Counted from the first letter of the stretch, positions 1 through 22,925 are shown. The stretch is 64,000 nucleotides of DNA from Ovis canadensis (GCF_042477335.2 NC_091251.1:91031501-91095500); one strand, 5' to 3'. Translations and numbers: made by a program. Notes: a model not told the origin generated them from the sequence alone.

Positions 1-30
1 TAAAGACTGATCATACCTCTGGAAATTGAG

Positions 31-169
31 GGGGATTTTCTGGGGCTTTAATATTGTGGCCATGCCGCACAGCACGTGGGATCTTAGTTCCCTGACCAAG
101 GGTCGAACCTACATCTCCTGCAGTGGAAGCTTGAAGTCTTAACTACTAGACCACCAGGGAAGTCCCTGA
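31..169 (-). mobile_element. CHR-type SINE downstream of ACTN1, with target-site duplication
   Basis: GGCCATGCCGCACAGCACGT, GATCTTAGTTCCCTGACCAA and ACCACCAGGGAAGTCCCT are the complement of the CHR pattern. AAATTGAG occurs at 23-30 and 170-177, a likely 8-bp target-site duplication. Confidence 0.9.
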
Positions 170-1611
170 AAATTGAGGCTTATTAATGCACTTACACCCT
201 GAGTTTAGGAAACTTTCTCATTGGAACAATTCCTTCTCCTCAACTCTTAAACCACAGTCTTCCCCACCAAGCTGCCATCACAGCAGACCTACCTTGAGCA
301 GGTATGGCTTTCTGCCAGCCAGTGGGAAAACCTGCAGTTATGGTTCCCAAAGCAAAAGCCAACCTCTCCTCACGTCCATTCTCCCGAATAGCCTTGCCTC
401 TTTCCCAGGGCAGTGGGTGTTCCAGAAACTCATGGAACTAATTCCTAGACAAATGGGGCTTATACTGGAAAACTGTCATCGCTGGCCCAAGTTCAATAAG
501 TCCCAATTCGGTCTTGGTCCTCTTATATGAGGGGACTTATGTTAAGAGTTCTCTTTTAAAGAGATCCTTCAAGCGAATCCCTTAAAACTTAAAGTGGGAC
601 TGACCACAACTAACATTTATATGCACTAATACTTTAGGAGTTCTATATATTAGAGCATCAACTTTCCAGCAGCACTATTATTCCCTGTTAGTGGATAAGA
701 GAACTGTAGTGTCCAGTTTATCCATTTTGGAAATGGCAGTTGTAGGTTTGAACTCTGGCCATCAGACTCCACAGACTCAACTCCCTGTTATTGCTGCACG
801 AAACTGCTTTACTCCATGACACAGTTAGAACTGGAACACAGACCTGCAGCTTCCATTGCTAAATTATGTCTCTAAATCACTGCACTGTTACTGATCCTGT
901 TACTGGCAGTCCTGCTGCCTGTACTGTGAGTAGAAGCCTCGAGGAGGAAAGAGGCAAGGAGGGAAAATCAAAAGAAATCAAAATCAAAATCAAAAGATCC
1001 CCTGGGGACCTTGTTTAAAGGCAGATTCTAACGAGAGGATCTGGGGTAGACCTGAGAGCCTGCATTTCCAACAGCCTCCCAGGTGAGGCTGGACAGCTGC
1101 TGTCTACAGGAGAGTCAGAAGAGTAGGGGATGAGATGACTTCCTGAGTGTCTCCTGCAGCAAAAATACAAGGAACCAGGGCATGTAGATGTCACAGAGCT
1201 GTTTGATGATGTGAGAAACAAAAGTAGGGTTAATTTTCAACGCATAGGAGCCTTGTGAGGAAACCACATTCTCCTCTTGAAAATGAAACAGAAGTATAAG
1301 GTTGAATGTGCCAAGGTCAAAAGCATATGAGGAAGGTGGTACAGGTGCCCCACACCATCCTTGATCCCATGCACTCTTTTGGAAAACAGTAAGCAAGGAG
1401 CAAAGAACTGACATGGGAGTGTTGCTGCTTTAACACTGTGTGCCAAACAGGACCAAAGTTGTCCACACTTGTCAATTTTGTCCTGACCATTTTTAATAGG
1501 CAGTATTTGGGGGCAAAAAGTGTGTGCTGATGAAGAAGGTAATTACATACACCCCCGGACTTCAAAAATGAGAAGCCAAGCCACATAAATTCTCTTCCTT
1601 AAGAAAACAGC
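170..1611. other. Downstream flank of ACTN1 without a recognised gene
   Basis: Past the predicted poly(A) site. A possible MER5-type fragment lies at about 996-1095 (GATCCCCTGGGGACCTTGTT, GGATCTGGGGTAGACCTGAG, CCTCCCAGGTGAGGCT). A short repeated AAATCAAAA segment precedes it at 966-996. Nothing else was assigned. Confidence 0.6.
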
Positions 1612-2182
1612 CATTTCAAAAGATTTTCTTTAATATCATAAAATATTTTCATGGACAAGTGAGCTAGCAAACACACATGCACCAATGTGCCTTTTGACAA
1701 GATTTCCCCCTACCCTCACCTCCCACTCCCACGTCAAGGTGGACAAGAGATTGGAGAAATGAATACAGCAGATGGTACAGATAGAAAGGAAAAAAAAATC
1801 GATAAAAAGGATGGATATAACATTGTGCTTGGTTATTTTCCTATGTCACAACAAAACAAAACATTTCGGTGCAAATAGTTAATTCTTCCTCTTTTCCATT
1901 TAAGTCTGGTGGAGAAAAAAATACTTTTTGTATAATAAAATATGTGGTTTTTTTGTTTTTTTTACTTTTTTTAACGTAACTTTTTTTTCTTTTTTGCAGA
2001 AAATAATTTTGTAAACTGTCACTTCACGGGCAGGGAGGCTGGATGCCACACGGGTCCCAGCTCGCCCACTGGAGGCAGAGCGTGAAACCAAGCCCGGGCG
2101 GGAGAGGGGGGACAGCGGAGGCGCAGGGTGGGGCTCGCACAGCGACGGGGCGGGGGCGGGGGCGTGGACTGGGCGGGGCGGG
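1612..2182 (-). other. ACTN1: ACTN1 3' UTR (about 570 nt)
   Basis: This is the sequence after the stop codon on the minus strand. It begins very C-rich in the RNA (2125-2182). It then runs through an A-rich tract (about 1955-2003 in plus coordinates, T-rich on the plus strand) and ends in AT-rich sequence resembling the human ACTN1 3' UTR end as I remember it. I saw no AATAAA on the sense strand. The only hexamer near the end is ATTAAA. The exact cleavage base is inferred at about 15-20 nt past that signal. Confidence 0.8.
1629..1634 (-). promoter_or_regulatory. ACTN1: Poly(A) signal ATTAAA of ACTN1
   Basis: Sense-strand ATTAAA in a TATGATATTAAAGAAAATC context. It is the commonest variant of AATAAA. 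Cleavage would fall near 1608-1616, and a T-rich stretch follows on the sense strand, as expected for a downstream element. No canonical AATAAA was seen between the stop codon and this point. Confidence 0.75.
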
Positions 2183-5143
<2,961 letters not shown>

Positions 5144-5209
5144 CATGTTGTAACCCATGGAGATAAGGCAGGCGCGGAAATCATCCGTGTCCATCATGCC
5201 TGTCTTCTT
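5144..5209 (-). CDS. ACTN1: ACTN1 SM (smooth-muscle) alternative EF-hand exon, 22 codons
   Basis: 66 nt in phase 0: acceptor CCACAG|AAGAAG, donor ATG|GTAACG. It encodes [22 protein letters not shown]. Spliced in place of the NM exon it gives the 887-residue smooth-muscle form. It rebuilds the first EF-hand loop with Lys at position 3 and Met at position 7, and is known to make the protein calcium-insensitive. Both exons together give the 914-residue form reported in brain. The acceptor is preceded by 450 nt without any AG on the sense strand. Confidence 0.95.
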
Positions 5210-5710
5210 CTGTGGGGCCAGGGGCACCAAGACACAAGGAGGAGAAAGGGCCGGCCAAGGGCCAGGAAGACAGGGCACAGATGGCCAGAGGGGAGGTCGA
5301 GGTGTACGGTTTTGGGGAGCGGTGGCAGGGGCGGTCAGGAAGGGGAGAGGAACACAGGAGGAAGAGATGCAAAGACACATCCAGGGAAGATATCCACAGG
5401 AAGGGGGAAGACAGAGCAGCGAGATGCAAAGTCCGTCCACGGGATGGAGAGCGATGAGGAGAGAAGAAGGTGGGCACCGTGCAGGTTCCCATGAAAGATA
5501 ACCGAGGGCAGAGGTCAGAGGTCGGAGTAGTGGGAGGAGGAGCCCGCCAGGGGCCAGGCGGGGACAGCAGAAGACGAGCCCCGCAGCCCACAGGAAAAGG
5601 GAGGCAAGGAGATCCAGACAGAGAGAGAGAGAGAAAAGAAAAAAGGAGAAACGCGTTATTTCTCGCCCCGGACGCCACCCCTGAGCGTGCTCCATGCAGG
5701 AGGCGAGTAC
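5210..5710 (-). promoter_or_regulatory. ACTN1: NM-SM intron with AG-exclusion zone and distant branch site
   Basis: This 501-nt intron separates the mutually exclusive exons. The plus strand has no CT from 5212 to 5661, so the RNA has no AG between a TAAC branch candidate (A at 5656) and the SM acceptor. The RNA is pyrimidine-rich, with a long UUUUUUCUUUUCUCUC-type tract at about 5618-5650 and roughly ten UCUU motifs, which are PTB-type sites. In the rat gene a distant branch point and PTB repression of the SM exon are established. Applying this here is inference. Confidence 0.85.
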
Positions 5711-5791
5711 CTGGGGGTCGTTGCCAATATCATAACCCAAGCTGATGAGGCAGGCTTTGAACTCCTCGGGACCCAGCGTGCCGGAGTGATC
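5711..5791 (-). CDS. ACTN1: ACTN1 NM (non-muscle) alternative EF-hand exon, residues 761-787
   Basis: 81 nt in phase 0: acceptor CCCAG|GATCAC, donor CAG|GTACTC. It encodes [20 protein letters not shown] and seven more residues ending NDPQ. With the final DR of exon 18 it completes a canonical calcium loop: D759, D761, S763, T765 and E770 at positions 1, 3, 5, 7 and 12. It is the default exon of non-muscle cells (892 residues). The donor departs from consensus at +4 and +5. Confidence 0.96.
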
Positions 5792-11638
<5,847 letters not shown>

Positions 11639-12937
11639 TCAGAGGTTGGGCACAAGGCTGAGCAGGAGCTGGGAAGCCCACCTTCTTGATCTCAACCACC
11701 CCCACCTCAGGGCCTGGAAGCTCCACTTCTGGTATATCCCAAGGAGATAGATGTGCCCCATACGATGATCAATTAATCTGCAGTTCAAGAAAATAGATAT
11801 GTAGCTGGAACATGTGCGATGGGGCAACATGTGCGAGAGGGCGGGAAAGTCACTCCTTTTCATGGAGCGTGCCAGGGCTACCAGGAGTGGTGATGTACAG
11901 ACGATGCAGGCTAAGTGGACAGTCAGGGTATAACATGAACTTTATAAACAGCAGGAAACAACGATCTACGCCTGTGGTATAACCTGGGAAAAACAAGTTC
12001 CTCAGGGGTACCCCATCTTTAGAGTACTCTCCATTTACAGTTGCTGGCCCCCAGCAGCCCTGCAGGGACCCTGCCCCTCAATTACACCCAGTGCAGGCAG
12101 CCCGTCCAGTGTGCTCTGCACATAAGTCATCAGTAGCCAGCACCCTCTCCAAGCATCAGGGGCACTGCCCTCTCTTTTAAGGCTTGCATTTCTTGGATTT
12201 TTGTCTCCAAAGGGAAGAGGATGAGAATCGAGCTCTCAGATCGCTGTTAGATGATGGTCCCCAGCTGCTCTGTGAAGCGGCTGCTGTAGGACAGACTGAC
12301 CTGGCCTTGCCTGCACGCCCACCTCCGGTGTTTGCCCCATCAGGGAGGCTCAGCAACTCTCAGGAAATGAGGGCTGGGCCAAAGAGGTGATGGCTTCTTT
12401 CCTTCTCTCTACTCCTTTTTGTAAGAATATTAATATGATGAGTTTAGAGGGGAAAAAAAAAAATCACACATGAGCCTACTTATCTATTCCTTTTCAGTCT
12501 TGCCTTCTATGGATGTTGCGTTAAAACCATTGGGTGTATATAAATTACATATCCTACTTTAAAAATACTCAGCAGCACATCACCAGTTTCTACACTGCCA
12601 CCACGACCATCACATGAGTCACTCCGATGGCCCTGTAACATTCTGTCGAGTGGCTGAACCCCCAGAGGCGTAACAGGTGCTAAGGCCAGAGCTGCAGGTT
12701 ACTACAATGGCAGAGAAGGCAGAGGAGGGAAGATATCAAGGGCTCCCACTTACCGAGCGTGTCACACGTGTCAGGCACTCAACTACACATAAAATGCACA
12801 ACTGCATGAGGAGGTATGCTGAGTTAACAGTGTCCTTCTGAAACTCATGTCAACCCAGAACCTCAGAGTCTGACCTTATTTGGAAATAGGGTCTTTGCCA
12901 ATATAATTAGCTAAGATGAGGTCATACTGGATTAGCT

Positions 12938-13152
12938 GTTGTTTAGTCACTAAGATGTGTCTGACTCTTTGCAACCCCGAGGACTGTAGTCCACCAGGCT
13001 CCTCTATCCATGGGATTTCCCAGGCAAGAATACTGGAGCAGGTTGTCGTTTCCTACTCCAGGGGATTGTCCAGACTCAGGGACTGAACCCGTATCTCTTG
13101 CATCTCCTGCGTTGGCAGGCAGATTCTTTACCACTGTCCCACCTGGGCAATC
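12938..13152 (-). mobile_element. Bov-tA SINE, full-length or nearly so
   Basis: Complement of the ruminant Bov-tA consensus: GTTTAGTCACTAAGATGTGT, CTCCTCTATCCATGGGATTT, CAGGCAAGAATACTGGAGCA, and the tRNA-like end GGCAGATTCTTTACCACTGT. tRNA-Glu-derived and ruminant-specific. Confidence 0.93.
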
Positions 13153-13624
13153 CTACTGGATTAGAGTGGGCCCTAAATCCAATGACTGGTATCTTCAGTA
13201 AAAAACTGAGAGGCAGATTCAGTCACTGAGACCCAGAGAGAAGGAGCCGGTGATGATGGAGGCAGAGATCAGAGCGATGCTGCTACAGGCCAAGGAACAC
13301 CAGGAAGTGCCAGTACAACCACGTGGCACTAGGAAGAAGCAGGGGATGCCTCCCCCAGAGGCCCAGAAGGAGCCAGAGCTGATGGCACCTGGATTTGGGA
13401 CTTCTAGTCTCCTGAACTGTGAGAGAATGTCCTCGTGTCGTGTAAAACCACCCAGTTTATGGCAATTCGCAGCCCTGAGAAAGTGATACAGGAGGGCACA
13501 GCATCACCTGCATGTAACAGACAAGGACACAGACCACTGCTCCAAGGTACACTGCTTCCAGGTGGTAGAGTCAGCATGTGAACCCCAGCCCGACTCAGGG
13601 AAGAGAAGTCACTACAGTGACAAG

Positions 13625-13770
13625 AGTGAGTAACACTTATATAGCACGGAGCAGGCCAGGAACTCTTCTCATTGCTTCTGATGTATTATGCCATTTAATC
13701 CTCATAAACATATTAAGCTGATACTATTATTGTCCCCACTTAGCAGAGGAGAAAACTGAAGCAACCAAAA
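13625..13770 (-). repeat. MIR SINE fragment
   Basis: Contains ATGCCATTTAATCCTCATAA and ATTGTCCCCACTTAGCAGAG followed by GAGAAAACTGAAGC, the complement of the MIR core. Confidence 0.75.
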
Positions 13771-13781
13771 TACTAATGAGG

Positions 13782-13899
13782 GACTTCCTTGATGGTCCAG
13801 GGGTTAAGGCTCTGCACTTCCAATGCAGAGAAGGCACGTTGGATGCCTGGTCAGGGAACCAAGATCCCATGTGCCATGGGGTGTGGCCAATAAAAAAGG
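13782..13899 (+). mobile_element. CHR-type tRNA-derived SINE
   Basis: GGACTTCCTTGATGGTCCAG, then ATGCCTGGTCAGGGAACCAA and GATCCCATGTGCCATGGGGT, ending in an A-rich tail. This is the cetartiodactyl CHR family pattern. Confidence 0.88.
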
Positions 13900-14051
13900 G
13901 AGTGGGGTGGGTCATGAACTCGCCTACTGTTAAGGGACAAGTAAGAGACAAAACAAATAAAACACAAGAGAGAAAGGAGTTATGGCTGGTGGTTCAGCAC
14001 GAAAGCTAGACCCAAGCTTGGGGTGGGAGGCAGGGGCTAGGCTGGTCTTAC

Positions 14052-14199
14052 CGTCCGTCCAGGCCTCGTGGATGGAGGCCTTCTGCCGGAACTTCTCTGC
14101 CAGGTGGTCGAGCCGCTCCAGCCTCCGGATCTCATTCAGCAGCCACTCCTCATAGCCCTTCTCCGCCTGCTCCAGGCAGCCCCAGGCGTTGTTGATGTC
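14052..14199 (-). CDS. ACTN1: ACTN1 exon 11 (residues 363-412)
   Basis: 148 nt: acceptor CTGCAG|GACATC, donor ACGG|GTAAGA. Encodes [20 protein letters not shown] to SIHEAWTDG, the end of spectrin repeat 1 and start of repeat 2. It is flanked at both sides by CHR-type SINEs in opposite orientation. Confidence 0.97.
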
Positions 14200-17531
<3,332 letters not shown>

Positions 17532-19621
17532 TCAGCCTCGCAACAGCGGGAGCACCTGGCACACGCCTGCGCCAGTAAGGTCTCCTCCCACCCCTGTAGC
17601 ATCACATGGCTGGATGGCAGCTCCCAAGACTTTGAATTCACAGGCTCCTCATCATCCTCTTTACCAGCCTAGGCTGAGTCCCACAGAGCAAGTGAGCACA
17701 GACAAAGACCTAAGTGGCTCAACTGGGGGTCCCTGGAGAAGAAACTAAAAGTTTGAGATCCAACATGTATGTTGGGAAGAAACTAAGTCAATGGTTGATA
17801 TAATTTTAAATCTAGGAGTCCTAGAGTAAGGTGGTAAGACGGAGTGGGGCCTCTCAGGATCCTTGCAGAATCTCTCAAGGCTCCTGGCCCAAAGAACTTT
17901 AGAGAAGATGCAGGAATTAAGGATCAACCCAGCATAGACAGGATGCCCAGAAAGCCACCCTGGGCACCTCTGGGAAAGGTAAACACACAAGTGCTGGGCC
18001 AGCAGACACCCGAGGCGGGCCAGGTGGCAAGAAGAATAAAAGAAGACTGAATGGCAATCAGATGCAAAGGCCCAGAAACCCAGGGAACACGGCTTCTCTG
18101 GCTCAGAGGGCCCTCCGCACCTGACGCCAGCAGGGACTTTGCTCAGGTGATCTCTAAATACAGTTCCCATTCACAGTCCTAACCCAGCTCCAAGGAGAGG
18201 GGAACTCAAAGCCATCTGGGGTCCTGGGATAGGAAGGAAGATGGCCTGAGAGTGGCGGCAGGCAATCATGATGAGTAGACAGATACACATCCTGGGGCCC
18301 CGGAGAAGGGTGACCCTGCAGATGGCAAAGGTTGAAGAGGGAGAAAGATGGGACCTTGAACCCAGTTGATGAACAAAGGGTTTCAAACTGCAGCAAGATA
18401 AACCGAGTTTAGGCATCAGGAAGAGGTTCCTGAGAATGAGGGTGCTTTCATTTGGGAAGGAAAGACTGAGAAGATGTCAATGCTTTTTTTCCCTTGTGGA
18501 ATTCTTCAAATAGGACACACGCCCACCAGATCACGTGATTCGTGGGTGACTGTGCTGGGAGGTATGTGCACGAGGGCAGGATGAGATCACCGTAAAGGAC
18601 CTTTCAAGCTCAAAGTGAAGACACTGACCCTCCATGGCAGGGTGTCAGGGTGGGCGGGCCTCCAGCAGGGCAGCTTTGGCTTGACCGGGGAGCGAGGAGC
18701 TGGGAGTCCCAGGTCTCAAGAAACGGAGACAAGCCATCACATCCTTAGACCCTCACCCCCGGCCCCGCCACCTAACTCTGTCCTGGAGATGCTAAAGCCA
18801 CTTCTCAATAGGACAATCAGGAACCCCCAACTGATCATTCTTCCTCTTAAGGACCTACAGGCAACCGTGGGGAAGCCCAAGAGGTGACAAGGAGGGAAAT
18901 GCCTCCCTGGACCTGTCTCAGAAGATGCAAGGCCACAGAACAAGTAGGGTCCTGGGCACTGGCTGACATACCCCATGAATCTGCCCAAAGTCACCAGAGC
19001 TGTTTCCCAAAGGCTGGGGAGGGGGACCACAGGACAGGCCCACGCTCTCCTGTATGCTGACATGTATGTAAGAACGTGGGGCGGCTGCAAAGTCCCGGGC
19101 CCAAAGTGCTGACCGAGCGGGTAAGAATCGCAGGCAAGAGTCAACATTGCTGCGACGGTTAACGGATCAAGCCTGCCTTCACCTTGTTATCTTCTGATTC
19201 ATCTTGAGATCCTGAGCTTGGAAGACATAAACTTTGATTTGTGGGTCAATTTGCAGACTTGATGGACTGAATGAGGCCCACATGTTCATGGGATTCTGGA
19301 AGACGTGCCTTCTGGGCCTCAAGAGCCTCACCCACCTCTCAGAGCCAGCTGACTGATCCAGGGTCAAAGGGGACTCCTCTTGGATAAAGTCTGGGGAGTT
19401 TCCAGGTGGGCCTTCTGGGGACTTTTTACAAAGATCATCAGTGGGCTGAGAAAATATATTATGGAAACAGGCAAAAGGGTGACTTCCAAGTACCAAAGGA
19501 AAAAATTTCTGACCCTTCCATGGAAAGTATTTTTATGTTTTTTTATGACCCACTATTTGTATTACTAAACAGCGTAATACAAAACAATGTGCTTAGTTTT
19601 ACATTAGTTGTTTCCAAGTTA

Positions 19622-19798
19622 GGGCTTCCCTGGTGGCTCAGGTCAAGAATCTGCCTGCAATGCAGGAGGCCTGGGTTCGATCCCTGGGTCAGGAAGATCC
19701 CCTGGAGAAGGGACTGTCTACCCACCCCAGTATTCTCAGAGCTTCTCTGGTGGCTCAGACGGTAAATAATTCTGCCTACAATATTGGAGACCTGGGTT
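19622..19798 (+). mobile_element. Bov-tA SINE followed by a second truncated head
   Basis: GGGCTTCCCTGGTGGCTCAG with GGGTTCGATCCCTGGGTCAG and CCCCTGGAGAAGGGACTGTC. A second head begins at about 19739 (AGCTTCTCTGGTGGCTCAGA) and stops after AGACCTGGGTTT, so the unit is a dimer or a nested insertion. Confidence 0.88.
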
Positions 19799-20357
19799 TT
19801 TAAGTTATGGATTATTATTCCCAGAGCACTTAGCTACCCCCAAATGAAACCGTTGCTATCCCAGGTCAAACTGAAAGGAAGCACCTCAATGCTGGTGACA
19901 TCAAACAGCCAAATGTGGCCAAATGACACCCCATGGCTCTGCCACCCACCACCCAGAGTCATGCAAATGCCGCGAAGATCTCATCTGCGACACTTTTAGT
20001 CAAAAAATTCCCAAATCTAGCTAGAATTGCCCATTTCCTTCCTCCCACAGCTTCCTTCGGCTCAGCCTTCCTTCACATGTCAAGTGAGCTCCCTGCCCCG
20101 GTGTTCCTGCCAGCAGCACCCCCAGACGCCAGTCGCCAACTCTGGCTTCACCCCTATTCCCTGTCCCAGGTTGCAGGATGAGACCCAGACCAGTGTTAAC
20201 TTGCTGTCCCTTTGAGGCTGCATGGTCACACCACGAAGCCCACAAACCATGACCGCCTTCCTCAACCTCCCCGAGCCTTTCATTTGCAGAACACCCCCAC
20301 CACTCAACCCCTAAGACCCTCAGGCTCAAGTGTCTCCTACTCAAGACCGCCTCCATG

Positions 20358-20698
20358 GCGCTTTCCCTAGTGGCTCAGTGGTAAAGAATCCGCTTGCCAG
20401 TGCAGAGGACCTGGGTTCCATCCCTGGTCTGGTCAGATCCCACGTGGCACAGGGCAACTAAGTCCGTGTGCCATAACTACTAAGCCCACGTTCTGGAGCC
20501 TGGGAGCCACAACTATTGATCCTTGAGCTGCGGCTACTGAAGGCCTAGCACGCAGAGCCCACGCTCTGCAACAAGAGAAGCCACCGCAATGAGAAGCCCT
20601 CACTGCAGCTAGAATGTAGCCCCCACTTGCTGCAACTGGAAAAAAGCCTAAGCAGCAATGAAGAGCCAGCACAGCCAAAACTGAAAAAGAAAGAAAGT
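20358..20698 (+). mobile_element. ART2A-type tRNA-derived SINE
   Basis: Long cetartiodactyl SINE: CCCTAGTGGCTCAGTGGTAA head, then CAACAAGAGAAGCCACCGCA and ATGAGAAGCCCTCACTGCAG, ending A-rich. CTCCATG flanks it at 20351-20357 and 20699-20705, a likely 7-bp target-site duplication. Confidence 0.85.
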
Positions 20699-21643
20699 CT
20701 CCATGTCCCACAGCCCTGCAACACCCCTGGCCCCACTCAGGTCTGAAGCACAGCAGAGATTAGACCGCAGCATCGTGAGCTTCTTTTATTAAAAGTTTTC
20801 CCAGATGGACCGTGAATCCCCTGAGGGCAGGTACAGGATTTCTTTGCCTTAGAAGATTCGCAACCAACAGATGACAAATGGAACGATGCAAACAGCATCA
20901 TCTACTTCTAAGAGCATCCAGAACCCCACAGCAGATCCAGTTCACACCCTAAAGGGCTGTTTTCTCAGAAACAGTTCACAGGCCATGAACATTAAAGCAA
21001 CAAACAAAACAAAATCCGGTTGCTCACAACACCTTCTATATCCCTACAGAGAAGAGGAAGAGAGAGAAGCTGAGAAGGAATCAGCACCAAAACCAATGCC
21101 TCAGACAGAAGCTGGTCCTCATCTGACTAGGAACGGCAGTCACACACTCGTATCCACACAGGCACACAAACACATATACACAGGCACGCACACGTGCTCC
21201 AGACTTGGCTGCCTTTCTAATTCCGCTGCCCAAGGCTTGACAAGAGAAAGACAGTGGAGAGGACGCAGGGCACCAGACATGGGTTTCAGGAGACTCCCAC
21301 ATTGGCTTCAGACATAAGACAGTCAAGACAGGAAGAGGGTAGGAAAGACTCCTCCTTCTTCCACGGGAGAGAGGGAAGAGTCCAGCCCACCAGCCTGCTC
21401 GGCCCTAAGCAGTTGCCTGAATCCTTCGAAGTGGGTTGGGAGGGGCAACTCTGGGTGAGGCCCCCAACCCAGGACATGAAAGGAACACCACCCATACCCC
21501 CAGCCCCACACCCCCCAAGCTGATGACGCTGTCCTCAGATATGGACCAAAGCAGCATGAAATGACTGCAACAAAGATGAGTGAGAGGGAAGAGGGCATGG
21601 GGAGGAGGTGGTATGAGATTTGGGAAGGAGAATAGCAGGCTGC

Positions 21644-21695
21644 TACACACGAGCACACGCGCACACACACACACGCGCGGACACCCACACAGGCA
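21644..21695. repeat. Interrupted CA/CG-containing dinucleotide repeat
   Basis: Alternating purine-pyrimidine run (CACACG, GCGCACAC, CACGCGCGG). The pattern is Z-DNA prone. Confidence 0.8.
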
Positions 21696-22925
21696 CAAGC
21701 TCCCTCCCGAGCATCATCAGCCAGGACACAGGGAAGGCTCCAGAGACGGGGAAGGCCAGTGTTAACAGGCATGAAGCCCAGGACAGGATCCTGCAGGAGA
21801 GTTGGAAAGACCATGGCAGGGAGCTCAGCCTAGCTCTGGGCGCGGGCAGGACTCCATGCGGTTCTTGGGGCTGGAGGTCCCCCGAGGCAAGTAGATAGAT
21901 GGTGCTCACATCCTGCCTAAAAGGTGGGGTGTAAGAGGGGCCAGAATAAGTTGACAAGAAAGAACAGCAGCAGAGGTGGGACAAAGAGAAAGAAGAAGCA
22001 AGATGCAGACCAGAGAAGAGGCTGGAAGGGTCTGGGCCTCCTGGGGGGTGCAGGGACACCCAGAATAGGGAGCCTCCAGGCAGGGCTGTTTCCTGCCAAG
22101 CAGTGCCCATGATACCTGGAAGGAAAGTGAAGAAGGTCATGGTGCCCATCCAGGCAGGGGATGGGGTTGCTGCTAGCTCACTTCATGCTTTTATTTTTTT
22201 TAAAGGCAAGGCACTTTTTTAGAAAACTGTCATACTAAAAAAAAAGAAAAGAAAACTGTCATACTCATTCTGTTCGAAGACATTTTTAGGGCCATTTCCA
22301 GGATTATTTTAGTAAAAAATATTCAAATCTTCATGGTCTATGATGTACATGTGGCATCCTTGTATAGTGTGCAACCAACCTGCACCACTGTCCCTGGCAG
22401 AGGGGAAGGATCAGGCAGGACTCTAAGCCCAGGGCCTGGACACCAGGAGGAAGGTGAAAGAATTCTCCGTGCCCTGACTGCTGCGTAATTTTAGAGGGTG
22501 GTCTTGCTCAAGTGGAAGGAGGGAAAGAGAGAAGTGACAGGGTCCTCAATATTTACGAGAACAACCAGAGCCCCAAACTGCACTGCTTGGGATAAGGGCT
22601 TTCAACTCAGTCCAGGGAAAGAGCTGAGACTTCTTTCCTGTTTGTGGCACCCATTATGCCCAGTGTGTGGGGACAGAGATGCCCAAGGCCATCCAGAAGC
22701 GGGCGTTCTCTGGTATCTTTAAGTGTCCTGGCCAAAGTTCAGACAGCATCCTGTCCTCCTGCAGAGGTCAGGGTTGTGTGTGTGTTGGCGGGGGGAGTCT
22801 CCTCTAATCCCTCCTTTCATTCCAGGGCTGCAGTTCCAAGGGGCTGCTGCTGGAGTATTCGGAGAGGATGGAAGAGGTGGGCAGAAGGGCGCTGGGAGAG
22901 CGGGCGAGGCCGAGGGAGAGCTCAC

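Noticed and set aside
19622..19798. tRNA-like sequence (GGTTCGATCC box B) suggesting a tRNA gene
   Set aside because: The context is a Bov-tA SINE head. The same holds for the other tRNA-like motifs in CHR and Bov-tA copies. No intact cloverleaf is expected.
20433..20736. Minus-strand open frames in GC-rich SINE DNA
   Set aside because: They lie in the ART2A-type SINE and its flank and give the familiar translated-SINE peptide.
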